Assembly: GCF_907165205.1 (NCBI RefSeq)
Contig: NC_058189.1
Location: forward strand, 68,260,315 to 68,324,314
DNA from: Coccinella septempunctata
Lineage: Eukaryota > Arthropoda > Insecta > Coleoptera > Coccinellidae
DNA: 64,000 bases
Direction of reading: 5' to 3'
A model generated the notes under the pieces. That model saw only the letters and a list, made by a program, of their open reading frames with translations. It did no database searches and was not told where the DNA came from. Of the stretch, positions 45,701 to 60,700 are shown piece by piece; the stretch's first letter is position 1; each line of letters starts with the position of its first letter. Both the position numbers and the translations under genes were made by a program.

Positions 45701-48700
45701 AAAGTATCGAAGCACTTGAAAAAGGGAAACAGGATACAACTGAAGCCGTTAATGAGGAAATACAAGAGAAACTAGAAACTATTAGTGTTCCTTTGAAGAA
45801 ATTAGCCTCTGTTTTGGTCACAATGACAGATAGGGCCATCAAGCCAGAAATTGGGAATGTGGAAGAAGAAGTTCATAATGCAGTCCTTAGTCTCAAAGAA
45901 ACATTGAATATTGTTACTGTTGGATTACCGAAGAACGAAAAATCTGAAATACTGCTACAACCTCTAGAAAAACTAAAAGCTGAAATAAAAAAAGTAGAAA
46001 GAACAATTACAGCGGCCGAAAAAGTGAAATTGGTAAAAGCACCAAGCATTTTAGCTGACATATCTCAAATAACTGAAACCATTTCTCGTATGGAGGTAGA
46101 ATCTCAAACGCAACCACAAAAAGGAGTATTGAGCATTGTGAATATTGCAGAACCGCTTACAAACTTGAGAGAAAGTATCGAAGCACTTGAAAAAGGGAAA
46201 CAGGATACAACTGAAGCCGTTAATGAGGAAATACAAGAGAAACTAGAAACTATTAGTGTTCCTTTGAAGAAATTAGCCTCTGTTTTGGTCACAATGACAG
46301 ATAGGGCCATCAAGCCAGAAATTGGGAATGTAGAAGAAGAAGTTCATAATGCAGTCCTTAGTCTCAAAGAAACATTGAATATTGTTACTGTTGGATTACC
46401 GAAGAACGAAAAATCTGAAATACTGCTACAACCTCTAGAAAAACTAAAAGCTGAAATAGAAAAAGTAGAAAGAACAATTACAGCGGCCGAAAAAGTGAAA
46501 TTAGTTAAAGCTCCAAGCATTTTAGCTGACATATCTCAAATAAGTGAAACCATTTCTCGTATGGAGGTAAAATCTCAAACGCAACCACAAAAAGGAGTAT
46601 TGAGCATTGTGAATATTGCAGAACCGCTTACCAACTTGAGGGAAAGTATCGAAGCACTTGAAAAAGGGAAACAGGATACAACTGAAGCCGTTAATGAGGA
46701 AATACAAGAGAAACTAGAAACTATTAGTGTTCCTTTGAAGAAATTAGCCTCTGTTTTGGTCACAATGACAGATAGTGCCATCAAGCCAGAAATTGGGAAT
46801 GTAGAAGAAGAAGTTCATAATGCAGTCCTTAGTCTCAAAGAAACATTGAATATTGTTACTGTTGGATTACCGAAGAACGAAAAATCTGAAATACTGCTAC
46901 AACCTTTAGAAAAACTAAAAGCTGAAATAGAAAAAGTAGAAAGAACAATTACAGCGGCCGAAAAAGTGAAATTGGTAAAAGCTTCAAGCATTTTAGCTGA
47001 CATATCTCAAATAACTGAAACCATTTCTCGTATGGAGGTAGAATCTCAAACGCAACCACAAAAAGGAGTATTGAGCATTGTGAATATTGCAGAACCGCTT
47101 ACAAACTTGAGAGAAAGTATCGAAGCACTTGAAAAAGGGAAACAGGATACAACTGAAGCCGTTAATGAGGAAATACAAGAGAAACTAGAAACTATTAGTG
47201 TTCCTTTGAAGAAATTAGCCTCTGTTTTGGTCACAATGACAGATAGTGCCATCGAGCCAGAAATTGGGAATGTAGAAGAAGAAGTTCATAATGCAGTCCT
47301 TAGTCTCAAAGAAACATTGAATATTGTTACTGTTGGATTACCGAAGAACGAAAAGTCTGAAATTCTACTACAACCTCTAGAAAAACTAAAAGCTGAAATA
47401 GAAAAAGTAGAAAGAACAATTACAGCGGCCGAAAAAGTGAAATTGGTAAAAGCTCCAAGCATTTTAGCTGACATATCTCAAATAACTGAAACCATTTCTC
47501 GTATGGAGGTAGAATCTCAAACGCAACCACAAAAAGGAGTATTGAGCATTGTGAATATTGCAGAACCGCTTACAAACTTGAGAGAAAGTATCGAAGCACT
47601 TGAAAAAGGGAAACAGGATACAACTGAAGCCGTTAATGAGGAAATACAAGAGAAACTAGGAACTATTAGTGTTCCTTTGAAGAAATTAGCCTCTGTTTTG
47701 GTCACAATGACAGATAGTGCCATCAAGCCAGAAATTGGGAATGTAGAAGAAGAAGTTCATAATGCAGTCCTTAGTCTCAAAGAAACATTGAATATTGTTA
47801 CTGTTGGATTACCGAAGAACGAAAAGTCTGAAATACTGCTACAACCTCTAGAAAAACTAAAAGCTGAAATAGAAAAAGTAGAAAGAACAATTACAGCGGC
47901 CGAAAAAGTGAAATTGGTAAAAGCTCCAAGCATTTTAGCTGACATATCTCAAATAACTGAAACCATTTCTCGTATGGAGGTAGAATCTCAAACGCAACCA
48001 CAAAAAGGAGTATTGAGCATTGTGAATATTGCAGAACCGCTTACAAACTTGAAAGAAAGTATCGAAGCACTTGAAAAAGGCAAACAGGATACAACTGAAG
48101 CCGTTAATGAGGAAATACAAGAGAAACTAGAAACAATTAGTGTTCCTTTGAAGAAATTAGCCTCTGTTTTGGTCACAATGACAGATAGTGCCATCAAGCC
48201 AGAAATTGGAAATGTAGAAGAAGAAGTTCATAATGCAGTCCTTAGTCTCAAAGAAACATTGAATATTGTTACTGTTGGATTACCGATAAACGAAAAGTCT
48301 GAAATACTGCTACAACCTCTAGAAAAACTAAAAGCTGAAATAGAAAAAGTAGAAAGAACAATTACAGCGGCCGAAAAAGTGAAATTGATAAAAGCTCCAA
48401 GCATTTTAGCTGACATATCTCAAATAACTGAAACCATTTCTCGTATGGAGGTAGAATCTCAAACGCAACCACAAAAAGGAGTATTGAGCATTGTGAATAT
48501 TGCAGAACCGCTTACAAACTTGAAAGAAAGTATCGAAGCACTTGAAAAAGGCAAACAGGATACAACTGAAGCCGTTAATGAGGAAATACAAGAGAAACTA
48601 GAAACAATTAGTGTTCCTTTGAAGAAATTAGCCTCTGTTTTGGTCACAATGACAGATAGTGCCATCAAGCCAGAAATTGGAAATGTAGAAGAAGAAGTTC

Positions 48701-51700
48701 ATAATGCAGTCCTTAGTCTCAAAGAAACATTGAATATTGTTACTGTTGGATTACCGATAAACGAAAAGTCTGAAATCCTTCTACAACCTCTAGAAAAACT
48801 AAAAGCTGAAATAGAAAAAGTAGAAAGAACAATTACAGCGGCCGAAAAAGTGAAATTGATAAAAGCTCCAAGCATTTTAGCTGACATATCTCAAATAACT
48901 GAAACCATTTCTCGTATGGAGGTAGAATCTCAAACGCAATCACATAAAGGAGTATTGAGCATTGTGAATATTGCAGAACCGCTTACAAATTTGAAAGAAA
49001 GTATCGAAGCACTTGAAAAATGCAAACAGGATATAATTGAAGCCGTTAATGAGGAAATACAAGAGAAACTAGAAACTATTAGTGTTCCTTTGAAGAAATT
49101 AGCTTCTGTTTTGGTCACAATGACAGATAGTGCCATCAAGCCAGAAATTGGAAATGTAGAAGAAGAAGTTCATAATGCAGTCCTTAGTCTCAAAGAAACA
49201 TTGAATATTGTTACTGTTGGATTACCGATAAACGAAAAGTCTGAAATACTGCTACAACCTCTAGAAAAACTAAAAGCTGAAATAGAAAAAGTAGAAAGAA
49301 CAATTACAGCGGCCGAAAAAGTGAAATTGATAAAAGCTCCAAGCATTTTAGCTGACATATCTCAAATAACTGAAACAATTTCTCGTATGGAAGTAGAATC
49401 TCAAACGCAACCACAAAAAGGAGTATTGAGCATTGTGAATATTGCAGAACCACTTACAAACTTGAAAGAAAGTATCGAAGCACTTGAAAAAGGCAAACAG
49501 GATACAACTGAAGCCGTTAATGAGGAAATACAAGAGAAACTAGAAACAATTAGTGTTCCTTTGAAGAAATTAGCCTCTGTTTTGGTGACAATGACAGATA
49601 GTGCCATCAAGCCAGAAATTGGGAATGTAGAAGAAGAAGTTCATAATGCAGTCCTTAGTCTCAAAGAAACATTGAATATTGTTACTGTTGGATTACCGAA
49701 GAACGAAAAGTCTGAAATACTGCTACAACCTCTAGAAAAACTAAAAGCTGAAATAGAAAAAGTAGAAAGAACAATTACAGCGGCCGAAAAAGTGAAATTG
49801 GTAAAAGCTCCAAGCATTTTAGCTGACATATCTCAAATAACTGAAACCATTTCTCGTATGGAGGTAGAATCTCAAACGCAACCACAAAAAGGAGTATTGA
49901 GCATTGTGAATATTGCAGAACCGCTTACAAACTTGAAAGAAAGTATCGAAGCACTTGAAAAAGGCAAACAGGATACAACTGAAGCCGTTAATGAGGAAAT
50001 ACAAGAGAAACTAGAAACAATTAGTGTTCCTTTGAAGAAATTAGCCTCTGTTTTGGTCACAATGACAGATAGTGCCATCAAGCCAGAAATTGGAAATGTA
50101 GAAGAAGAAGTTCATAATGCAGTCCTTAGTCTCAAAGAAACATTGAATATTGTTACTGTTGGATTACCGATAAACGAAAAGTCTGAAATACTGCTACAAC
50201 CTCTAGAAAAACTAAAAGCTGAAATAGAAAAAGTAGAAAGAACAATTACAGCGGCCGAAAAAGTGAAATTGATAAAAGCTCCAAGCATTTTAGCTGACAT
50301 ATCTCAAATAACTGAAACCATTTCTCGTATGGAGGTAGAATCTCAAACGCAACCACAAAAAGGAGTATTGAGCATTGTGAATATTGCAGAACCGCTTACA
50401 AACTTGAAAGAAAGTATCGAAGCACTTGAAAAAGGCAAACAGGATACAACTGAAGCCGTTAATGAGGAAATACAAGAGAAACTAGAAACAATTAGTGTTC
50501 CTTTGAAGAAATTAGCCTCTGTTTTGGTCACAATGACAGATAGTGCCATCAAGCCAGAAATTGGAAATGTAGAAGAAGAAGTTCATAATGCAGTCCTTAG
50601 TCTCAAAGAAACATTGAATATTGTTACTGTTGGATTACCGATAAACGAAAAGTCTGAAATCCTTCTACAACCTCTAGAAAAACTAAAAGCTGAAATAGAA
50701 AAAGTAGAAAGAACAATTACAGCGGCCGAAAAAGTGAAATTGATAAAAGCTCCAAGCATTTTAGCTGACATATCTCAAATAACTGAAACCATTTCTCGTA
50801 TGGAGGTAGAATCTCAAACGCAATCACATAAAGGAGTATTGAGCATTGTGAATATTGCAGAACCGCTTACAAATTTGAAAGAAAGTATCGAAGCACTTGA
50901 AAAATGCAAACAGGATATAATTGAAGCCGTTAATGAGGAAATACAAGAGAAACTAGAAACTATTAGTGTTCCTTTGAAGAAATTAGCCTCTGTTTTGGTC
51001 ACAATGACAGATAGTGCCATCAAGCCAGAAATTGGAAATGTAGAAGAAGAAGTTCATAATGCAGTCCTTAGTCTCAAAGAAACATTGAATATTGTTACTG
51101 TTGGATTACCGATAAACGAAAAGTCTGAAATACTGCTACAACCTCTAGAAAAACTAAAAGCTGAAATAGAAAAAGTAGAAAGAACAATTACAGCGGCCGA
51201 AAAAGTGAAATTGATAAAAGCTCCAAGCATTTTAGCTGACATATCTCAAATAACTGAAACCATTTCTCGTATGGAGGTAGAATCTCAAACGCAACCACAA
51301 AAAGGAGTATTGAGCATTGTGAATATTGCAGAACCGCTTACAAACTTGAGAGAAAGTATCGAAGCACTTGAAAAAGGGAAACAGGATACAACTGAAGCCG
51401 TTAATGAGGAAATACAAGAGAAACTAGAAACTATTAGTGTTCCTTTGAAGAAATTAGCCTCTGTTTTGGTCACAATGACAGATAGGGCCATCAAGCCAGA
51501 AATTGGGAATGTAGAAGAAGAAGTTCATAATGCAGTCCTTAGTCTCAAAGAAACATTGAATATTGTTACTGTTGGATTACCGAAGAACGAAAAATCTGAA
51601 ATACTGCTACAACCTCTAGAAAAACTAAAAGCTGAAATAGAAAAAGTAGAAAGAACAATTACAGCGGCCGAAAAAGTGAAATTAGTTAAAGCTCCAAGCA

Positions 51701-54700
51701 TTTTAGCTGACATATCTCAAATAAGTGAAACCATTTCTCGTATGGAGGTAAAATCTCAAACGCAACCACAAAAAGGAGTATTGAGCATTGTGAATATTGC
51801 AGAACCGCTTACCAACTTGAGGGAAAGTATCGAAGCACTTGAAAAAGGGAAACAGGATACAACTGAAGCCGTTAATGAGGAAATACAAGAGAAACTAGAA
51901 ACTATTAGTGTTCCTTTGAAGAAATTAGCCTCTGTTTTGGTCACAATGACAGATAGTGCCATCAAGCCAGAAATTGGGAATGTAGAAGAAGAAGTTCATA
52001 ATGCAGTCCTTAGTCTCAAAGAAACATTGAATATTGTTACTGTTGGATTACCGAAGAACGAAAAATCTGAAATACTGCTACAACCTTTAGAAAAACTAAA
52101 AGCTGAAATAGAAAAAGTAGAAAGAACAATTACAGCGGCCGAAAAAGTGAAATTGGTAAAAGCTTCAAGCATTTTAGCTGACATATCTCAAATAACTGAA
52201 ACCATTTCTCGTATGGAGGTAGAATCTCAAACGCAACCACAAAAAGGAGTATTGAGCATTGTGAATATTGCAGAACCGCTTACAAACTTGAGAGAAAGTA
52301 TCGAAGCACTTGAAAAAGGGAAACAGGATACAACTGAAGCCGTTAATGAGGAAATACAAGAGAAACTAGAAACTATTAGTGTTCCTTTGAAGAAATTAGC
52401 CTCTGTTTTGGTCACAATGACAGATAGTGCCATCGAGCCAGAAATTGGGAATGTAGAAGAAGAAGTTCATAATGCAGTCCTTAGTCTCAAAGAAACATTG
52501 AATATTGTTACTGTTGGATTACCGAAGAACGAAAAGTCTGAAATTCTACTACAACCTCTAGAAAAACTAAAAGCTGAAATAGAAAAAGTAGAAAGAACAA
52601 TTACAGCGGCCGAAAAAGTGAAATTGGTAAAAGCTCCAAGCATTTTAGCTGACATATCTCAAATAACTGAAACCATTTCTCGTATGGAGGTAGAATCTCA
52701 AACGCAACCACAAAAAGGAGTATTGAGCATTGTGAATATTGCAGAACCGCTTACAAACTTGAGAGAAAGTATCGAAGCACTTGAAAAAGGGAAACAGGAT
52801 ACAACTGAAGCCGTTAATGAGGAAATACAAGAGAAACTAGGAACTATTAGTGTTCCTTTGAAGAAATTAGCCTCTGTTTTGGTCACAATGACAGATAGTG
52901 CCATCAAGCCAGAAATTGGGAATGTAGAAGAAGAAGTTCATAATGCAGTCCTTAGTCTCAAAGAAACATTGAATATTGTTACTGTTGGATTACCGAAGAA
53001 CGAAAAGTCTGAAATACTGCTACAACCTCTAGAAAAACTAAAAGCTGAAATAGAAAAAGTAGAAAGAACAATTACAGCGGCCGAAAAAGTGAAATTGGTA
53101 AAAGCTCCAAGCATTTTAGCTGACATATCTCAAATAACTGAAACCATTTCTCGTATGGAGGTAGAATCTCAAACGCAACCACAAAAAGGAGTATTGAGCA
53201 TTGTGAATATTGCAGAACCGCTTACAAACTTGAAAGAAAGTATCGAAGCACTTGAAAAAGGCAAACAGGATACAACTGAAGCCGTTAATGAGGAAATACA
53301 AGAGAAACTAGAAACAATTAGTGTTCCTTTGAAGAAATTAGCCTCTGTTTTGGTCACAATGACAGATAGTGCCATCAAGCCAGAAATTGGAAATGTAGAA
53401 GAAGAAGTTCATAATGCAGTCCTTAGTCTCAAAGAAACATTGAATATTGTTACTGTTGGATTACCGATAAACGAAAAGTCTGAAATACTGCTACAACCTC
53501 TAGAAAAACTAAAAGCTGAAATAGAAAAAGTAGAAAGAACAATTACAGCGGCCGAAAAAGTGAAATTGATAAAAGCTCCAAGCATTTTAGCTGACATATC
53601 TCAAATAACTGAAACCATTTCTCGTATGGAGGTAGAATCTCAAACGCAACCACAAAAAGGAGTATTGAGCATTGTGAATATTGCAGAACCGCTTACAAAC
53701 TTGAAAGAAAGTATCGAAGCACTTGAAAAAGGCAAACAGGATACAACTGAAGCCGTTAATGAGGAAATACAAGAGAAACTAGAAACAATTAGTGTTCCTT
53801 TGAAGAAATTAGCCTCTGTTTTGGTCACAATGACAGATAGTGCCATCAAGCCAGAAATTGGAAATGTAGAAGAAGAAGTTCATAATGCAGTCCTTAGTCT
53901 CAAAGAAACATTGAATATTGTTACTGTTGGATTACCGATAAACGAAAAGTCTGAAATCCTTCTACAACCTCTAGAAAAACTAAAAGCTGAAATAGAAAAA
54001 GTAGAAAGAACAATTACAGCGGCCGAAAAAGTGAAATTGATAAAAGCTCCAAGCATTTTAGCTGACATATCTCAAATAACTGAAACCATTTCTCGTATGG
54101 AGGTAGAATCTCAAACGCAATCACATAAAGGAGTATTGAGCATTGTGAATATTGCAGAACCGCTTACAAATTTGAAAGAAAGTATCGAAGCACTTGAAAA
54201 ATGCAAACAGGATATAATTGAAGCCGTTAATGAGGAAATACAAGAGAAACTAGAAACTATTAGTGTTCCTTTGAAGAAATTAGCCTCTGTTTTGGTCACA
54301 ATGACAGATAGTGCCATCAAGCCAGAAATTGGAAATGTAGAAGAAGAAGTTCATAATGCAGTCCTTAGTCTCAAAGAAACATTGAATATTGTTACTGTTG
54401 GATTACCGATAAACGAAAAGTCTGAAATACTGCTACAACCTCTAGAAAAACTAAAAGCTGAAATAGAAAAAGTAGAAAGAACAATTACAGCGGCCGAAAA
54501 AGTGAAATTGATAAAAGCTCCAAGCATTTTAGCTGACATATCTCAAATAACTGAAACAATTTCTCGTATGGAAGTAGAATCTCAAACGCAACCACAAAAA
54601 GGAGTATTGAGCATTGTGAATATTGCAGAACCACTTACAAACTTGAAAGAAAGTATCGAAGCACTTGAAAAAGGCAAACAGGATACAACTGAAGCCGTTA

Positions 54701-57700
54701 ATGAGGAAATACAAGAGAAACTAGAAACAATTAGTGTTCCTTTGAAGAAATTAGCCTCTGTTTTGGTGACAATGACAGATAGTGCCATCAAGCCAGAAAT
54801 TGGGAATGTAGAAGAAGAAGTTCATAATGCAGTCCTTAGTCTCAAAGAAACATTGAATATTGTTACTGTTGGATTACCGAAGAACGATAAATCTGAAATA
54901 CTGCTACAACCTCTAGAAAAATTAAAAGCTGAAATAGAAAAAGTAGAGAGAACAATTACAGCGGCCGAAAAAGTGAAATTGGTAAAAGCACCAAGCATTT
55001 TAGCTGACATATCTCAAATAACTGAAACAATTTCTCGTATGGAAGTAGAATCTCAAACGCAACCACAAAAAGGAGTATTGAGCATTGTGAATATTGCAGA
55101 ACCGCTTACAAACTTGAAAGAAAGTATCGAAGCACTTGAAAAAGGCAAACAGGATACAACTGAAGCCGTTAATGAGGAAATACAAGAGAAACTAGAAACA
55201 ATTAGTGTTCCTTTGAAGAAATTAGCCTCTGTTTTGGTGACAATGACAGATAGTGCCATCAAGCTAGAAATTGGAAATGTAGAAGAAGAAGTTCATAATG
55301 CAGTCCTTAGTCTCAAAGAAACATTGCATATTGTTACTGTTGGATTACCGAAAAACGAAAAATCTGAAATACTGCTACAACCTCTAGAAAAATTAAAAGC
55401 TGAAATAGAAAAAGTAGAGAGAACAATTACAGCGGCCGAAAAAGTGAAATTGGTAGAAGCACCAAGCATTTTAGCTGACATATCTCAAATAACTGAAACA
55501 ATTTCTCGTATGGAAGTAGAATCTCAAACGCAACCACAAAAAGGAGTATTGAGCATTGTGAATATTGCAGAACCACTTACAAACTTGAAAGAAAGTATCG
55601 AAGCACTTGAAAAAGGGGAACAGGATACAACTGAAGGCCTTAATGAGGAAATTCAAGAGAAACTAGAAACTATAAGTGTTCCTTTGAAGAAATTAGCCTC
55701 TGTTTTGGTCACAATGACAGATAGAGCCATCAAGCCAGAAATTAGTAATATAAAAGATGAAGTTCAGAACAACCTCCTAAATCTCAGGGAATCGTTGAAT
55801 ATTGTGAAGTTGGAAATGCCAAGGAGTTTTCAAGTGAAATTTTTAGAGGAAAATTGTAACAAATTACAATGTGCCATAGATGAAGTTGTTTTAGAAATTC
55901 AGCTGGAAGAAGAAGCATTGAAAAACATCGAGAAATTCATTGCTAAAATAGAAAACATCAGTGAAAATATTTCCAAGATGGATGTTAAATCTAAAACTGA
56001 AGTGCAACAACTTATTTTAGATATTGCCCAACCACTAGTCGATCTCAAAAAGGGAATACAAGATGATACTAAGACTAAAGAAGTTTGGGAAACATTGAAA
56101 ATTTTATGTAAACCGCTAAGAGAATTGTCATCTGTAGTAGTTAAATTAGTATCTGGGGATGAACTGACGGAGTCAGAGGTGAGAAAACCTCTGTTAGCTC
56201 TAAAAGAACCTGTTGCTTTCATAGAGAAGGAAATTTCCGATAAAGGGAAAATTGCAAGATTGGCCGAGCCTCTTTATAGTTTGAAATGTGAGCTTCTCAA
56301 AATGGAGAAGAAACAGGAGAAAACTAAACCCTTCGAAGAAATAACTTCGAAAATAGGAAAACTCTGCCACCACGTTCAGGATCTTACCACTGGATTGTAT
56401 AGTCGGAGGGGTGTTATGAGTATTGTTTGCCTTGTTGAGCCTCTGGTGACCTTGAGAAAAGAGATAAAAAAGCACGGGGATAAGAGTGAAAATCTCTCCA
56501 ATATTTCCGTATTGATTGGCCCCTTAGATCAGCTATATGTAACTGTTAAAGAATTGAAGTTGAATAAAAACGACAAAGATGCTATCAAACTAATAACACC
56601 CCAGCTCCAACAAGCTCTATCTTCTCTTCAAGAAACTATCATCTCTCTCCACACAGTTCACCCATCAATACTCAGTGAAGCACTCGATCATCTCAAATCT
56701 AAAGTTTCTAGCGTAGGGGAAATAATTGCTAGAGAACAAAAAATGTCCCTTGTTATAACTGAGATGAAGCAACATGTAGCCGATCTTCATTTTCTCTCAA
56801 CCGCGGAGGAGAAATCAATAGGTGGAATTTCGAAGCTATCCAAGCCACTCGAACATATGAAAGAAGCCATCAACATCATGGAATCGTCCTTGGAGAAATG
56901 CGTGGATAAATTTTTGCTTGAATGTGTGGAAAATCTCAAAGAAATCAATTCACCCATGGAAAAACTCTCATTGCTTATAATAAAGCTAGGGGATACCACC
57001 ATGAGCTCTGAGATGAAATGTATGGCTAAAAATCAGTTGGAAGAGGGAATTCTAACTCTACACGAAACGATTCAGAAGGTACACACTTCTATACCAGACC
57101 CATCACGATCTGAAATAACCCAAGTTATGCAATCGTTAGGAACACTTCGAACAGAATTATTGAATTTACACCATTCTCTACTAGCAGCTGGGAAAATCAA
57201 GAAGAACGCTGAAAGGATCATAGCTGAAATCTGCCATATCAATCAGAACCTTGTAAATATCAAAATTGAACAATGCGCCACTCCACTGACAGCAGTCTTT
57301 TCAATAGAAAAAATCATGGAGCCTCTGAACGAGTTGAAAGAAGGCATTCAAACTTTGGAAGAATTTGAAGGTGAGGATGCTGCTGCTATTAAGAGTGAAA
57401 CCTTCGAGAAGTTAGTGGTGGTTGAGACGCCACTCCAAAAACTATCTTGTGTTTTGGTTGAGTTGAATTCATGCAGAATCAGACCAGTGGTCACTGATGT
57501 GTCCAGACCAGAACTTAAATTGGCGTTGTCTGCTTTGAAGGGGGAAATTGAGAGAATTTCCATGTCTTTACCCGAATTTAAGCACTCCCAATTGTTGGTT
57601 CAACCTTTGGATAAGCTGAAGGGAGAAATATCTCAAATTGAAGATGCTATTTCGAGCCCTGAAGTCCAAAAACATGAGTTGGCCGAAAAAATTATTGCCG

Positions 57701-60700
57701 CCATCGATTCAGTTACGTCTCAGATCGAAATCGATAGGACCAAAACCGTTTACTCACCAATTGAAAAGGTCCAAGAACCCTTATTGGATCTCAGGAAAAG
57801 TATCGAAGACTTGAACCAAGATGAACCAGCTCTCATCGATCTTCACACACCTCTGCAGCAATTATCTTCGGAATTATTGCAATCTGATGAAAAGACGCAG
57901 AAAAGCAATGTATTAAAAATTGTAAAAACATTATCTACGCTTCGTGAAGTTTCAGCAGGAATTGAATCTGAACTGACTAAAGGTGAGAATGGCCAGATTC
58001 TTATCCAACCAATCGTTTCTTTACAGAAAGCTATTGAACAAGTAGAAAAAGATGTTTCAAATAGGGAGGTAAACAAAGACTTAGGGATTTTACTGGATAT
58101 CTTGAAAACAGTAGATCAGAATCTGAATAAACTGAATTCAAAGCATATCACACAAAATCGAAAAGGAGCATTTAGTATTTTGAAGATGATAGGGCCTTTA
58201 GAACAGGTTATAAGTAAAGTCGATGAGAATGTGAACAGCAACAAGAAGATATCTAGGACACAGCAACAAATTTTAGATATGGCCAAATCGGCATTCGAAG
58301 ACTTATCATCAATTCTCGAAAAGATGGACATGATGCAGCTTGAAGAAAATCATGATCTACAAGGCATTTTGAATAACTTGCATAATTCAATAGAAAACAT
58401 TGCTACCGAGAAAGCGATGAAAAAATATGATGAAACTTTGATAGTTCACTTCGAATTTTTACAACAAGCAATATCAACTATTATAGATGATATATCAGCA
58501 GAAGAAAAGAAGAAATCAGTAACAGCTTCTCTGATCATAACTGATATAAAGCAAATACAGGAGAATTTGAAAGTATTGCGGGTGAACAAAAAATCGAGTG
58601 ACCGATCAGCAATTCTCAAAGTCGTGAGACTAAGTGAGCCACTTCTTGAATTAGAGAATGGTATCAAAGCCTTCGAAGCTGCTGAAGAAGAAATTGTTGA
58701 AGATCTTAGGATCGAGACTTTGGAGAAATTGAAGACGTTGGATTGTTCTTTGCAGGAATTTTCAGCAGCAATAGCAATACTCATCGAAAAGAATTCTAGT
58801 CCAGATGTGCAAGAAGTTGTGAAGCCTGTACTACTCGAAGCTTTCGCTTCCCTCAAAAAAAATATTGATGGGGTAAAACAAGAGATGCCTGAAGTGAAAC
58901 AAGCTCAATGGTTATTGCAGCCTTTATCCATGTTGCATTTAGAAATATTGGCTATAGAAAAGAATATTGTGAAAGAGAATTTGAAAAAAAGTGGAATTGA
59001 ATTGAAACTGACCCTGGATCAGTTGAAAGAACATATTCAAAAACCAATTGTTGAAACTTTATCCTCCTCACAAACCGCTATAATATCCATCAATCGGATT
59101 GAGAAACCCATTCAAGAATTGAGAGAAAATATAGAAATTTTCGAAATGCAACCAGAAACCGCAGAAGAATTAAAATTGGAAGTTTTAGAAAAACTGGCAG
59201 TTGTTAAAGAGCCTTTACAGTTGCTTTCCGCCATTACAGTTTCTTTCAAAAGACCTGCAAAAACTCCTAAATTTACGAACGTTACACAACCCAATATGAG
59301 CTCTTGCTTGTCATCAATCAAAGAAGTCATCCAACATCTGACCCTTGATTTGAAACCACCCCAGCAATACAAGTTGTTGCAGGAACCACTACAGAAACTG
59401 CAAGCTGTTATAAGTTCTATTGAAGAAGATGTACAAATAATTACCGACTTGAAAGTAAAACTTTGTAAATCAATAGAAGAATTCAGAAATATCCTAGATT
59501 GTTCGAAGGTAGCCCTTGAGAATAAGAACAAAGAAATGTTGATACTTCTAGAACCTCTCGACAACCTCAAAAATTATATCAAAGTTACTGGTGATATCGA
59601 TAAAGATTGTTTCGAGATCTTGAGTCAAGCTAATCAGCCAATGGAAAATTTATCGGCACTGATTGCTACCATCAAAGATATACCTTTGTCTTCAGAAGTA
59701 GCTGGTATCGTACGAACAGAAATTCAATCTGGAACACTGAATTTGCGTATAGCCATTGGAAATATTCTAAAGCAAGACTCAATATTGAAGAATTCGGATT
59801 TGAAGAATCATCTTACGAAATTGTTCGAAACATTAGAATTCATAGAAAGTCAGATATCAGTAGGAGAAATCAAGAATGAGAGAAAAACAGAAATAATAAC
59901 TTCAATAAACGATTTCATAAATAGTATACCTCAAAGGACGACAGACAAATTGTTGTGCCTCCTTAGAGAGTCTGTCCCATCCTTCACTGCGCTCATTGAA
60001 GTAATACGGTCCATAACTGGGTCCCAAACAGCAGAAATGGACATAGTTCATCAGAACATGAATGTAATGGTTGACCCATTAGGCAAATTATCTGCTATCC
60101 TTGTGAGTATTCACGATACTGGCTTGAATGAAGAAAAGAAAAATTTACTGGTGAAACTCCATAAGAATCTCATCGAGTTCAAGGATATTATTGAGGATAT
60201 GAAGTCGAAAGATGGAATAAAAATTTGTGGAGAATTAGTGAGGGCTCTAGATAAATTGAGAGATGATTTGAATAGAACTGTACGAGTAGATGACGAAGAG
60301 CAGCTTATTGGCAAAAACCTCAGTTTGCTGCTGAGACAGTTCCTCGAAGAAATAAAGCTTTTAAAAACGAAGAAAAGCGACCTATTCTCAGAAGAAAAAT
60401 TGGAGAACATTTCCAAGATTGAGTTAGTTTCTGCTCTAGAGAACCATAAGCAACCATTTTCAAAGGAGGTGGTAGAAAAATTGGAAACTTTTGAGCAATT
60501 ACTAGACCAGAACGTTGTGGCTTTGGTAAAAATGTCTTCCAGTTCTGAGGAACCAGAGACTCACCGACAATCTGGAGAAAACCTTCTTAAGATCATGAAA
60601 AAATTATCTGATAGTAGCAAAGATGTTGCATCAGTATTAGAACCATCAACACAATTGACGGTTTGTTTCACAGAATTTTCTTCGAAAATTAGCGAACTCT

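Larger units (their letters stand above)
44574..55750 (+). repeat. 471-bp coding tandem array, about 23.7 copies
   Basis: Identical landmarks recur every 471 bases without any change of period, e.g. the box GTTCATAATGCAGTCCTTAG at 44929 and then 22 more times up to 55291. Each unit is 157 codons in the frame of the giant exon and has three Pro-Leu helix cores (LLQPLEKL, IAEPLTNL, ISVPLKKL) plus KGVLSIVN and AAEKVKLVKAPSILADISQI. Units differ by few point changes and no indels. The first partial unit (44574-44925) and the last (from about 55740) are more diverged, as usual for array edges. Not one unit carries a stop or frameshift, so selection holds the frame. Confidence 0.95.

Noticed and set aside
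44931..55656. Dozens of minus-strand ORFs of 61, 62 and 69 codons at 471-bp spacing
   Set aside because: They are antisense shadows of the repeated plus-strand coding array. Their identical sizes only mirror the repeat period.
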